A stretch of 64,000 nt of DNA from Syntrophaceae bacterium UBA2280. Lineage in GTDB: Bacteria > Desulfobacterota > Syntrophia > Syntrophales > Smithellaceae. The DNA is taken from assembly GCA_002347685.1 (NCBI GenBank), contig DDWS01000033.1:1-64000 (forward strand), given 5' to 3'. Numbering within the stretch: position 1 is the stretch's first letter; the number at the start of each line of letters is the position of its first letter. Positions 33,525 to 41,234 of the stretch are shown one piece after another. The position numbers and the translations under genes are program-made. The notes under the pieces are model-generated. The model ran no database searches. It worked only from the letters and a program-made list of their open reading frames with translations, and was not told where the DNA came from.

Positions 33525-34859
33525 TTATAAACGCCAGTAATTGATCCCCATGCCTGTCGCTGCCTGAGGTTCAAAAACCGCTTTGATATCCAGAACGACA
33601 GGACGGCCTTTACAGCAAAGCGAGGCAATTTTCGCCAGACCGATGCTTTTATATTCATCATGGGCCACAGCCAGAATGACCGCGTCGACATTTTTGATGT
33701 CTTTGAGGGACACGGTCTTGATTCCGCAGTGCTGTCGCGCCTCTTCTGGAATGGCCAGCGGATCGTGCGCCAGGACTTCGACGCCGTAATCTTTGAGTTC
33801 ATTGATAATATCCACCACGCGGGTGTTGCGCAGGTCGGGCACGTTTTCTTTAAAAGACAGCCCCAGAACCGCCACGCGCGCCTTGCGGATTTGAATATCG
33901 GCGGCAATGAGCATTTTCACCGCGCGCTCGGCGATGTATTTTCCCATGTTGTCATTGATTCTGCGTCCGGAGAGAATGACTTCGGGACGATAGCCGATGC
34001 TTTCCGCCTTGTAGGTCAGATAATAAGGATCGACGCCGATGCAGTGGCCGCCGACCAGGCCCGGCCGGAAATTGAGAAAGTTCCATTTGGTTCCGGCTGC
34101 TTCGAGGACTTCCAGCGTGTCGATGCCCATTTTGTTGAAAATGATGGCCAACTCGTTCATCAGCGCGATGTTGATGTCGCGTTGCGTGTTTTCAATGACC
34201 TTGGCGGCTTCCGCGACTTTAATCGAGGAGGCCCGGTGCAGGCCGACTTTGACCACCGCGCTGTAGATGCCTTCGAGCAGATTGAGTGTTTCCGCGTCGG
34301 AAGCGGAGATGATTTTAATCGTGTTGTCGACCGTATGCACCTTGTCGCCGGGATTGATGCGCTCCGGTGAATAGCCGACGGTGAAATCCCTGCCGAATTT
34401 CAATTTGGATTCGCGCTCTAAAATGGGCACGCAAACATCTTCCGTAACACCCGGATAAACGGTGGACTCGTAGACCACGCAGGAGCCCGCCGAAAGGTTT
34501 CTGCCGATGATGGCGGAGGCGTTTTCCATGGCGGAAAGATCAGGAACGTGAAAATGGTCCACCGGCGTCGGAACGGCAACGATGAAGAGTTTGCATCCGG
34601 AAATGTCCGCGGGTTTTGATGTGAAATGGATTTTTGATTTTTTGAGCTCTCCGTCGGATAGCTCCATCGTGCGGTCGTGCCCTCTTTTGAGTTCAGCCAC
34701 ATTGGTTTCGCTGACATCGTATCCGATGACGGTGAAATGGCGCGACAGGTGGGCCGCCAGCGGAAGGCCGACATATCCCAGGCCGATGATGGCGATTTTG
34801 TTTTTCCCCGCATAAAAGGATTGTGCAGTCAGGTTTTTCTTCATGTAATGATCTTTCAT
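33525..34859 (-). CDS. UDP-HexNAc dehydrogenase (WbpA/TviB type)
   Basis: A 444-residue nucleotide sugar dehydrogenase. It has an N-terminal NAD motif (IIGLGYVGLPLAAHL), EAAKVIENTQRDINIALMNE in the middle, the catalytic Cys in GGHCIGVDPYYLT near residue 270, and NVPDLRNTRVVDI near 345. The GGHCIGVDPYYLT and NTQRD patterns are those of enzymes oxidising UDP-GlcNAc or UDP-GalNAc to uronic acids, rather than UDP-glucose dehydrogenase. It starts the gmd-fcl polysaccharide run. An ATG 15 bases downstream is an alternative start. Confidence 0.85.
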   Translation of the reverse strand: MKDHYMKKNLTAQSFYAGKNKIAIIGLGYVGLPLAAHLSRHFTVIGYDVSETNVAELKRGHDRTMELSDGELKKSKIHFTSKPADISGCKLFIVAVPTPVDHFHVPDLSAMENASAIIGRNLSAGSCVVYESTVYPGVTEDVCVPILERESKLKFGRDFTVGYSPERINPGDKVHTVDNTIKIISASDAETLNLLEGIYSAVVKVGLHRASSIKVAEAAKVIENTQRDINIALMNELAIIFNKMGIDTLEVLEAAGTKWNFLNFRPGLVGGHCIGVDPYYLTYKAESIGYRPEVILSGRRINDNMGKYIAERAVKMLIAADIQIRKARVAVLGLSFKENVPDLRNTRVVDIINELKDYGVEVLAHDPLAIPEEARQHCGIKTVSLKDIKNVDAVILAVAHDEYKSIGLAKIASLCCKGRPVVLDIKAVFEPQAATGMGINYWRL

Positions 34860-34914
34860 TTGTTTTATTTTGAAACAAAAGGAAATAAATTATTACTTCA
34901 TCGAGCGGCGATTG

Positions 34915-36210
34915 TCAATCGGCCGCTCGTAAATATTTCAAGGTGGCGGCTGCCGCGTCAAGGGTCAGCTCAATATCCCCTGTTTCATGCGCGAACGAGA
35001 GGAATCCTGCTTCAAATTGAGAGGGGGCCAGCCAAATGCCGTTTTTCAGCATGCCGTGAAAAAATCGCGCGTAGAGCTTTGTGTCCGATTGCAGAGCGCT
35101 TTCAAAGTCGAACACAGGCCCTTCCTGGAAAAACAGGGTAAACATCGACCCTGTTTTATTGATGCAGGCCGCGATGCCGCTTTTTGAAAGCAGTGCGGCC
35201 ATTTCACGACACAGGCCATTCGCTTTGTCCTGGAGCGCGGTATAATCGACAGCTCCTGATTTCAGGATGCTGAGCGTGGCGATACCCGCTTGCATGGCCA
35301 GGGGATTTCCGGAAAGCGTTCCCGCCTGATAGATGTTGCCGGTCGGCGCAAGTCTTTCCATGATCGTTCTTTCCCCGCCAAGCGCGCCCACCGGCAGTCC
35401 GCCGCCGATGATTTTTCCCAGACAGGTTAAGTCCGGCTGAATGCCGACCCGGTTCTGGTATCCGCCAAACGAAAAACGAAATCCCGTGATGACTTCGTCA
35501 AAAATCAGCACGATGCCGAATTTCTTCGTGACTTCCCGCAGCTTCTGAAGAAAGCCCTCCCGGGGCAAAACAACGCCCATATTACCCGCCACCGGTTCAA
35601 CGATGACGGCGGCCAGTTGTTCGCCGTAGCGCCCCACTGCGTCTTCGAACGCGTCTGTATCATTATAGGGCAGGCTCAAAGTGAGTTTCGCCAGATCGCC
35701 GGGGATGCCGGGAGAGCCGGGAATCCCCAGCGTGGCGACGCCGGAGCCCGCCTTGACCAGCAGGGAATCCGCGTGTCCGTGGTAACCGCCGTCGAATTTG
35801 ATGATCATGTTTCGTCCGGTATAGCCGCGAGCCAGGCGGATGGCCGTCATGGCCGCTTCCGTGCCGGAGCTCGTCATGCGGATCCGTTCCATGGAGGGGA
35901 TCGCCTCCCGGATCAATTGAGCCATTTCGGTTTCCGCCCGCGTCGGTGCGCCGAAGCTGGTGCCCTTTTGAGCCGCCTCACAGATGGCGGCGGTGATTTT
36001 CGGGTGCGCGTGCCCCAGGATCATCGGTCCCCAGGAAAGCACGTAATCGATGTAGTCTCTGCCTGCCGCATCGAAAACCCGGGCGCCTTTCGCCCTGTCA
36101 ACAAAAAGGGGATTGCCGCCCACGGATTTCCAGGCGCGTACAGGCGAGTTGACGCCGCCGGCAATGACCAGGGCGGCCGCGGTAAAATGATCGGAATTTG
36201 TGTCAGTCAT
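34915..36210 (-). CDS. hemL: Glutamate-1-semialdehyde 2,1-aminomutase
   Basis: A 431-residue PLP enzyme of tetrapyrrole synthesis. It has VNSPVRAWKSVGG near the N-terminus, DYVLSWGPMILGHAHP, SSGTEAAMTAIRLARG, FDEVITGFRFSFGG, and the PLP-binding Lys in TCLGKIIGGGLPVGALGG near residue 263. It converts glutamate-1-semialdehyde to 5-aminolevulinate. Its ATG shares a base with the end of the upstream Lrp-like gene. Pairing with a siroheme-decarboxylase-like gene suggests co-regulated heme biosynthesis. Confidence 0.95.
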   Translation of the reverse strand: MTDTNSDHFTAAALVIAGGVNSPVRAWKSVGGNPLFVDRAKGARVFDAAGRDYIDYVLSWGPMILGHAHPKITAAICEAAQKGTSFGAPTRAETEMAQLIREAIPSMERIRMTSSGTEAAMTAIRLARGYTGRNMIIKFDGGYHGHADSLLVKAGSGVATLGIPGSPGIPGDLAKLTLSLPYNDTDAFEDAVGRYGEQLAAVIVEPVAGNMGVVLPREGFLQKLREVTKKFGIVLIFDEVITGFRFSFGGYQNRVGIQPDLTCLGKIIGGGLPVGALGGERTIMERLAPTGNIYQAGTLSGNPLAMQAGIATLSILKSGAVDYTALQDKANGLCREMAALLSKSGIAACINKTGSMFTLFFQEGPVFDFESALQSDTKLYARFFHGMLKNGIWLAPSQFEAGFLSFAHETGDIELTLDAAAATLKYLRAAD

Positions 36211-36677
36211 CAGAAATACTCCGGAGACGTTTTTTTATATTCCTGCAGGCTTTCCAAAACAAGAAAATCATCGCAATCGATTTTCCGGGACATGGCGGTG
36301 ATCAACGACGAGATGGTCTCATCTTTTCCGTGCACCATCGTGAAGAGATTGTATTTGTTTTGAAAAGCCGGGCTTCTTTCGTAGCAGTGAGAAACATAAG
36401 GCAGCGATTCAAAGGTTTTCCCGGCACTTTCGACTGCATCTGAAGGCACATGCCACATGACCATCGCATTTTCCCGATAACCCGCATTTTGATGTCGCAG
36501 TACCGCTCCGAACTTTCTTAGGATACCGCTGCGGGAAAGACGTTTCAAAAGCGGAATCAGGTGGTTGTCCGCCAGGCCGCTGCGGTCGGCAATGTCGGCA
36601 AAAGGTCTGGCGACAAGCGGAATGTCGCCTTGCAGGATCCGCGCGGCCTTTTTTTCCTGGGTTGTAAAGGTTTCCAT
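36210..36677 (-). CDS. Siroheme decarboxylase-like Lrp/AsnC protein (AhbA/AhbB)
   Basis: The 155-residue protein has an N-terminal winged helix (KKAARILQGDIPLVARPFADIADR) and a C-terminal AsnC-like domain with RHQNAGYRENAMVMW and YERSPAFQNKYNLFTMVHG. This arrangement, with the conserved His and the YNLFTMVHG strand, is that of AhbA/AhbB and NirD/G/H/L proteins. These decarboxylate siroheme to didecarboxysiroheme on the alternative heme route. AhbA and AhbB usually come as a pair; only one is present here. The overlap with hemL supports a heme role rather than an amino-acid regulator. Which subunit it is remains open. Confidence 0.75.
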   Translation of the reverse strand: METFTTQEKKAARILQGDIPLVARPFADIADRSGLADNHLIPLLKRLSRSGILRKFGAVLRHQNAGYRENAMVMWHVPSDAVESAGKTFESLPYVSHCYERSPAFQNKYNLFTMVHGKDETISSLITAMSRKIDCDDFLVLESLQEYKKTSPEYF

Positions 36678-36741
36678 CGTTCAAATCTCTATCCTGCCTG
36701 AAAAATAAAATCAAGTCATGCGTTGATGATGAAGATATTTC

Positions 36742-36770
36742 TTGACATTCGTTTTACGGATCGTTAAAAA
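36742..36770 (+). promoter_or_regulatory. Promoter of atpE
   Basis: TTGACA (36742-36747), a 17-base spacer, and TAAAAA (36765-36770) form a good sigma-70-type promoter in front of the solitary c-subunit gene. The transcript would have a leader of roughly 100 bases. Confidence 0.6.
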
Positions 36771-36880
36771 CAAGACTACGAGTCACCGAGTCGTTAAATT
36801 TTCAGGAAAGGAGGCTGCACAACGTTACATTCATAACGACGGAGGATTTGAAATATGAAAAAAATGATAAGGAGAATAAA

Positions 36881-37252
36881 ATGAAGAAAAGTTTAATGTA
36901 TACCGTGTTGGCGATGGCTTTGGTTATTTTTTCGGCTCCCCTTGTTATGGCGGCTCCGGAAACAGCGCAGGCTACGGGCGGCGTAGTGGATTACACCAAA
37001 GCGATCATCATCGGATGTTCGCTTCTGATTGCGGGTCTTGCCATTGGTCTGGGAACGATCGGAACCGGCATCGGCATGGGTAATGCCATTAACGGCGCCA
37101 CCAACGCGGTTGGAAGAAATCCTGAAGCTCAGGGTAAAATTCTCATCACCATGATCGTCGGCGTGGCCATGATCGAATCTCTGGCGATTTACGCACTGGT
37201 TGTTTCGTTGATTGCCTTCTTCGCCAATCCTTTCCTGGTCTATATTGGCTAA
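36881..37252 (+). CDS. atpE: ATP synthase F0 subunit c
   Basis: The 123-residue protein begins with a signal-like hydrophobic segment ending in VMAAPETAQA, longer than a minimal c subunit. Its first ring helix is in AIIIGCSLLIAGLAIGLGTIG, the loop is VGRNPEAQGK, and the second helix carries the ion-binding Glu in VGVAMIESLAIYALVV. The Gln of the Na+ signature (GVGQG) is Met here (GIGMG), although Glu-Ser is kept, so H+ is the more likely ion. It stands alone on the + strand, with its own promoter. AAGGAGA precedes the ATG. Confidence 0.92.
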   Translation: MKKSLMYTVLAMALVIFSAPLVMAAPETAQATGGVVDYTKAIIIGCSLLIAGLAIGLGTIGTGIGMGNAINGATNAVGRNPEAQGKILITMIVGVAMIESLAIYALVVSLIAFFANPFLVYIG

Positions 37253-37283
37253 GTAAGAACCAGCATCACCGTTATTATCAAAC

Positions 37284-37321
37284 AGGGAGGGGGAGCGTGC
37301 ATCGACTTTCTCTCCCTTTTT
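37284..37321 (+). terminator. Terminator after atpE
   Basis: AGGGAG (37284-37289) pairs with CTCCCT (37312-37317), followed by a T-run. It closes the single-gene atpE unit. Confidence 0.6.
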
Positions 37322-37330
37322 AATGAGACT

Positions 37331-37623
37331 CAAATTTCAGAAGCGAAGCGCACTGAAATTTGTAAGTCGAATTATCCCGCTTCAGCGGGATTAATGACAC
37401 CTTAATTCCAATCAGAAGCGAAGCGCACTGAAATTCGTAAGTCGAATACTCTGCCGTCTCGAGCCGAGCCGCAGGCGGGGAGGCGAGTAGGGCAAATCAA
37501 CAAACATAAACTTCCCTGGGTATCGAAGCTCTTCGGGCTGCTTGCAGCCGAAAGCTTCAATTATCCCGCTTCAGCGGGATTAATGACACCTTTCTCAAAC
37601 AGAAGCGAAGCGCACTGAAATTG
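37331..37623. repeat. Field of interspersed hairpin repeats after atpE
   Basis: Two repeat types alternate. Type A, CAGAAGCGAAGCGCACTG followed by AAATT, occurs at 37338, 37413 and 37600; at the first copy AAATTTCAG and CTGAAATTT can pair. Type B, ATCCCGCTTCAGCGGGAT, an 8-bp-stem hairpin followed by TAATGACACC, occurs at 37373 and 37562. No gene is in this 390-base stretch. It looks like REP/BIME-type or insertion-derived DNA. Confidence 0.8.
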
Positions 37624-37646
37624 AATGATGGTTTTTAATTCGTCAC

Positions 37647-38054
37647 CTACCCCTCGGCGGGAATGCGCTTTCGAAGAGACTTCTTTTCCGCGTTTTGATG
37701 TTTTTCCACCAGGATCTTCTCTTTTGCCCGCTTGCTTCTTTTGCGTTTCTGCCTCCGGATTTTTTCAATCTTTTCTTTTTCAGCTTCCACAAAACCCTTC
37801 TGCTGTTGTTCGATTTTATCCAAAAGGATGCGGCGGGCAAGAAAACGGTTTAGAACTTGAGACCGTTCCTGCTGGCATTTAACGGACAGTCCGGTCGGAA
37901 CATGAACAAGCTGGACGCAAGATGAGCTTTTGTTGACTTTTTGGCCTCCGGGACCGGAGGAGCGGACAAACGTTTCCTCAAAATCGGTTTCGAAAACGCC
38001 CAGCGACGCCATACGGGCAGCCAGGATTTTTTCTTTGTCGAAGGAAACCGGCAT
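37647..38054 (-). CDS. Release factor-like GGQ-domain protein (ArfB/RF-H-like)
   Basis: The 135-residue protein has a class I release factor catalytic core: VRSSGPGGQKVNKSSSCVQL, with the GGQ that enters the ribosomal peptidyl-transferase centre. A basic C-terminal tail (KIRRQKRKRSKRAKEK) follows, as in stalled-ribosome rescue factors such as ArfB. No stop-codon recognition domain is present. It could hydrolyse peptidyl-tRNA on stalled ribosomes. It is on the - strand before the ACT-domain gene. Confidence 0.82.
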   Translation of the reverse strand: MPVSFDKEKILAARMASLGVFETDFEETFVRSSGPGGQKVNKSSSCVQLVHVPTGLSVKCQQERSQVLNRFLARRILLDKIEQQQKGFVEAEKEKIEKIRRQKRKRSKRAKEKILVEKHQNAEKKSLRKRIPAEG

Positions 38055-38067
38055 GTGTTTTTACACG

Positions 38068-38499
38068 TCAGGGAATGGAATAAATCTCTTCATCGATCAG
38101 GGTAATCCAGTTTTCGATTAAAACGTCCCTGGCCTCCTCGATCTTGTCGACGCCCAGAATGACAATAGTTTCCTTGCCGATGCGGTTGATCGTGGTGTAA
38201 AGATAATGAATATTGATCTCGGCTTTGGAAAGCGGTTTCAAAATCGCGTTCATGCCGCCTGAATGCAGGGGCACTTCAGCAGCCAGAACCGGTGTAACTT
38301 CACAGTTGAAATGATAGCTGGTCAGAAGCGCCGCGGCGCGGTCGGGATCGTTCACCACCATGCGAACCGTGCTGTCTTCGGCGGTGCTGGCTGCGGAAAA
38401 GGCTTTCGTGCCGACGTCTTCCGAGTCCAGAATATGGGTGAGCCTTGCGAAAGAACCGGGCACGTTACCCAGTAAAACGGATATTTGTTTTACGGCCAT
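38068..38499 (-). CDS. Tandem ACT-domain protein
   Basis: The 143-residue protein has two ACT-like repeats: QISVLLGNVPGSFARLTHILDSED (residues 5-28), and SGGMNAILKPLSKAEINIHYLYTTINRIG (about residues 81-109). ACT domains bind amino acids and regulate enzymes. Stand-alone tandem ACT proteins are common beside aminoacyl-CoA or indolepyruvate/ketoacid oxidoreductase genes, which fits its position after the Vor-type gene cluster. It lies 8 bases past that cluster, on the same strand. Confidence 0.82.
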   Translation of the reverse strand: MAVKQISVLLGNVPGSFARLTHILDSEDVGTKAFSAASTAEDSTVRMVVNDPDRAAALLTSYHFNCEVTPVLAAEVPLHSGGMNAILKPLSKAEINIHYLYTTINRIGKETIVILGVDKIEEARDVLIENWITLIDEEIYSIP

Positions 38500-38507
38500 A
38501 TCTTTAC

Positions 38508-39047
38508 TTAGTCCTTTATATAATCAAATCCGGCTGCAAACGCCTTGCGATTGACTTCCGCCACACCTTTTTTTCTGCTACCCATAATGGTTTCCAGGCT
38601 TTTGAGATACATCTCCGGGGTGACGACGCCGGACTTTTTGATAAACGCACCCATCATGACGACGTTGGCCACACGGGTGTTGCCCAGGTCCTGCGCGATA
38701 TCTCCGCAGGGTACCGAATAAACGGTCAGGTCGGAACGGCTGGGACGGTCGCTGATGATCGATGAATTCAGGAAAACAATGCCCCGGGCGGCGACTTTTG
38801 TCTGGAAACTGAACAGCGAGGGTGAATTCATCGCGATCAGATAATCCGGTTCCGAGGCCACCGGGGAAGCGATTTCTTCATTGCCGATCGCCACGGTGCA
38901 ATTGGCGGTGCCGCCTCTCATCTCCGCGCCGTAAGCCGGCAGATACGTGACATGATAGCCGCTGCTCATCGCGCTGTGGGCCAGGCTGGTGCCCATCATC
39001 AAAACACCCTGCCCGCCGAATCCCGAGAAGATCGCTTTGGTCATCAT
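38508..39047 (-). CDS. 2-oxoacid:ferredoxin oxidoreductase, gamma subunit
   Basis: The 179-residue protein starts with IFSGFGGQGVLMMGTSLAHSAM, followed by the YGAEMRGGTANC motif, both diagnostic of the gamma domain (POR catalytic domain family). It holds the link between the thiamine domain and CoA handling. It overlaps the beta-subunit gene by 4 bases, and the four subunits (gamma, beta, alpha, delta) lie in one operon. Confidence 0.92.
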   Translation of the reverse strand: MMTKAIFSGFGGQGVLMMGTSLAHSAMSSGYHVTYLPAYGAEMRGGTANCTVAIGNEEIASPVASEPDYLIAMNSPSLFSFQTKVAARGIVFLNSSIISDRPSRSDLTVYSVPCGDIAQDLGNTRVANVVMMGAFIKKSGVVTPEMYLKSLETIMGSRKKGVAEVNRKAFAAGFDYIKD

Positions 39048-39817
39048 GATGGGACCTCCGCGGCTTTTTTAGTCGCTTTGGTCACATCTTTAAAGACGCC
39101 CGGAGGAAAAACCTTGCTCATGACGTCATCCATCCATTGACACGAATCGATGGTGTTCATTTTCCAGTTGGTCGGACAGGCCGAGAGGATTTCAACCATC
39201 GAGAAACCCAGTTCGGCCTTTTGGCATTCAAAAGCCTTGCGGATGGCTTTTTTGGTTTTGTTGACGAAGGCCGGTGAGTTGACCATGCATCTTTCAATGT
39301 AGGCGCTTCCTTCCAGCTGTGAGAAAAGTTCGCTGACCTTGACCGGATAGCCGTCGAGGAGCGTCTGACGCCCCGCAAGACTGGTGGTGGTTTTCTGATT
39401 CAGGAGCGTCGTGGGGGCCATCTGTCCGCCCGTCATGCCGTAGACGGCATTGTTGATAAAGATCACGGTGATATTTTCGCCGCGGTTGGCGGCGTGAAAA
39501 CTTTCCGCAAGGCCGATGGCGGCCAGGTCTCCGTCACCCTGGTAGCAAAAGACCATCCGGTCGGGAAGCATCCGCTTGATGCCTGAAGCCATGGCGGGGG
39601 CCCGTCCGTGCGGGGATTCAATCATGTCGACATCAAAGTAGTTATAGGCCAGAACGGCGCATCCCGCGGGGGGGACCCCGATCGTGATGCCCTGAATGCC
39701 CATTTCGTCTATGACCTCCGCCATCAGACGGTGCACGATACTGTGTCCGCAGCCCGGACAGTAATGAAAAATCTTTTCCTTCAGGCTTTTCGGTTTTTGA
39801 AAGATAATTTTTGCCAT
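39044..39817 (-). CDS. 2-oxoacid:ferredoxin oxidoreductase, beta (TPP) subunit
   Basis: The 257-residue protein carries the cluster-binding CPGCGHSIVHR near residue 20 and the thiamine diphosphate motif QGDGDLAAIGLAE followed by INNAVYGMTGGQMAPTT. It oxidatively decarboxylates a branched-chain or other 2-oxoacid, passing electrons to ferredoxin and forming acyl-CoA. It lies between the alpha and gamma genes. Substrate preference follows the alpha subunit (Vor-like). Confidence 0.93.
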   Translation of the reverse strand: MAKIIFQKPKSLKEKIFHYCPGCGHSIVHRLMAEVIDEMGIQGITIGVPPAGCAVLAYNYFDVDMIESPHGRAPAMASGIKRMLPDRMVFCYQGDGDLAAIGLAESFHAANRGENITVIFINNAVYGMTGGQMAPTTLLNQKTTTSLAGRQTLLDGYPVKVSELFSQLEGSAYIERCMVNSPAFVNKTKKAIRKAFECQKAELGFSMVEILSACPTNWKMNTIDSCQWMDDVMSKVFPPGVFKDVTKATKKAAEVPS

Positions 39818-39843
39818 GGAATTCTGATCCTTAAAAATACGGC

Positions 39844-40902
39844 CTAATCCCGTTTGTTGTAGAGGCGGGCGACGACATTGGCAAATTCCGCCGGTGTCGG
39901 CACCGCGCCGCCGGGGCGGCCGTGAAAATCAATATGGGCGTAACCCTGAAGTGCCAGACGGACATCTTCGAGCATTTGTCCGGTGCTCATCTCAAACACA
40001 AGGAAATTTTTTACTTTTGCCGACAGGGCCCGCAGCTTCAGTTCCGGAAACGGCCACAGAGTGATGGGGCGGAAAAGCCCGATTTTCATGCCGTGATCCC
40101 GCAGCCGTTTGATGGCGCCCTTGGCGATCCGCGCGGCGGTTCCGTAAGCGACGATCACCATGTCGGCTTCTTCCAGGTTATGTTCTTCGCAAAGCGTTTC
40201 ATGCTCCGTGATGACTTCATATTTTCTGGCCAGCTTCCAATTGTGCTCTTCCGCGTCGATCGGATCGAGCAGAAGACCCCGGATAAATTTGCTCTTGCCC
40301 GATCCCGCGCCGCGCAGCATGAATTTTTCGGGGTAGACGCGGGGGGCGGGGCTTTTGAAAATTATCGGCTCCATCATTTGTCCCATCATGCCGTCGGCCA
40401 GAATCATCACCGGTGTGCGGTACTTATCGGCAGCATCAAACGCGTCCATCGTCAGATCGGCCAGTTCCTGGCAGGTGGCTGGTGCGAACACCATCGTCCG
40501 GTAGTCGCCGTGGCCGCCGCCCCGGGTCGCCTGGAAATAATCGCCCTGGGAAGGCCGGATGTTTCCCAGCCCCGGGCCGCCGCGCATGATATTCACGATC
40601 ACGCCGGGGAGCTCGCAGGCCGCCATGGAGGAGATGCCTTCCTGTTTTAAAGAGATGCCGGGGCTTGAAGACGATGTCATCACCCGGGCGCCGGTCGCGC
40701 TTGCGCCCGCGATCATGTTGATCGCCGCGACTTCACTTTCCGACTGAATAAACACGCCGCCTTCGGCTTTGCGCATGTGTTCGGCCATGTACTCGGTCAG
40801 CTCATTTTGGGGGGTGATCGGATAGCCCGCATAGAAGCGGCAGCCGGCGCGGATGGCCGCCTCACCAATGATGTTGTTTCCCGACATTAATACTTTATTC
40901 AC
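39844..40902 (-). CDS. vorB: 2-oxoisovalerate-type ferredoxin oxidoreductase, alpha subunit
   Basis: The 352-residue product, from a GTG start that overlaps the ferredoxin stop (GTGAATAA), starts with NKVLMSGNNIIGEAAIRAGC, then YAGYPITPQNELTEYMAEH and a PGISLKQEGISSMAACELP region. These match VorB-type alpha subunits of 3-methyl-2-oxobutanoate:ferredoxin oxidoreductase. The reaction gives isobutyryl-CoA, CO2 and reduced ferredoxin; related 2-oxoacids may also be used. The longer frame to 40914 has a TTG start and is less likely. Confidence 0.9.
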   Translation of the reverse strand: MNKVLMSGNNIIGEAAIRAGCRFYAGYPITPQNELTEYMAEHMRKAEGGVFIQSESEVAAINMIAGASATGARVMTSSSSPGISLKQEGISSMAACELPGVIVNIMRGGPGLGNIRPSQGDYFQATRGGGHGDYRTMVFAPATCQELADLTMDAFDAADKYRTPVMILADGMMGQMMEPIIFKSPAPRVYPEKFMLRGAGSGKSKFIRGLLLDPIDAEEHNWKLARKYEVITEHETLCEEHNLEEADMVIVAYGTAARIAKGAIKRLRDHGMKIGLFRPITLWPFPELKLRALSAKVKNFLVFEMSTGQMLEDVRLALQGYAHIDFHGRPGGAVPTPAEFANVVARLYNKRD

Positions 40903-41104
40903 GGTAAACCTCAATGGCTACATCCGGGCACATCGTGGCGCAGATGCCGCAACCCGTGCACTCGGTTCCTTCGTGGACGGCCACAGGCCGATAGCCCTGA
41001 ATGTTATATTCCTTGGTGGGTACAATGTGATCTTTGGGACAGAAATGAATGCACAGATGGCATTCCTTGCAGAGGTCCTTGTTAATGATTATATGGCCTT
41101 TCAC
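40895..41104 (-). CDS. 2-oxoacid:ferredoxin oxidoreductase, delta (2x[4Fe-4S]) subunit
   Basis: The 69-residue protein has two CxxCxxCxxxCP motifs (CKECHLCIHFCPKD and CTGCGICATMCPD), so it binds two [4Fe-4S] clusters and shuttles electrons from the TPP subunit to ferredoxin. It is the first gene of the four-subunit operon, with its own promoter upstream. Confidence 0.93.
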   Translation of the reverse strand: MKGHIIINKDLCKECHLCIHFCPKDHIVPTKEYNIQGYRPVAVHEGTECTGCGICATMCPDVAIEVYRE

Positions 41105-41157
41105 ATCACATTCCTGAAATGATTTTGTGCCGGGACGCTGTGCCCCCCGGCGATTGC

Positions 41158-41186
41158 TATCTTGCGCATAACGCTTAGAATGTCAA
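41158..41186 (-). promoter_or_regulatory. Promoter of the oxidoreductase operon
   Basis: On the - strand, TTGACA (41186-41181), 17 bases, then AAGATA (41163-41158) form a promoter. It is about 55 bases before the ferredoxin-type subunit ATG. Confidence 0.6.
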
Positions 41187-41234
41187 GGATTTTTCTGACA
41201 GAAACCGGGAACAGGGCAACGGACGTGCGGTGTT

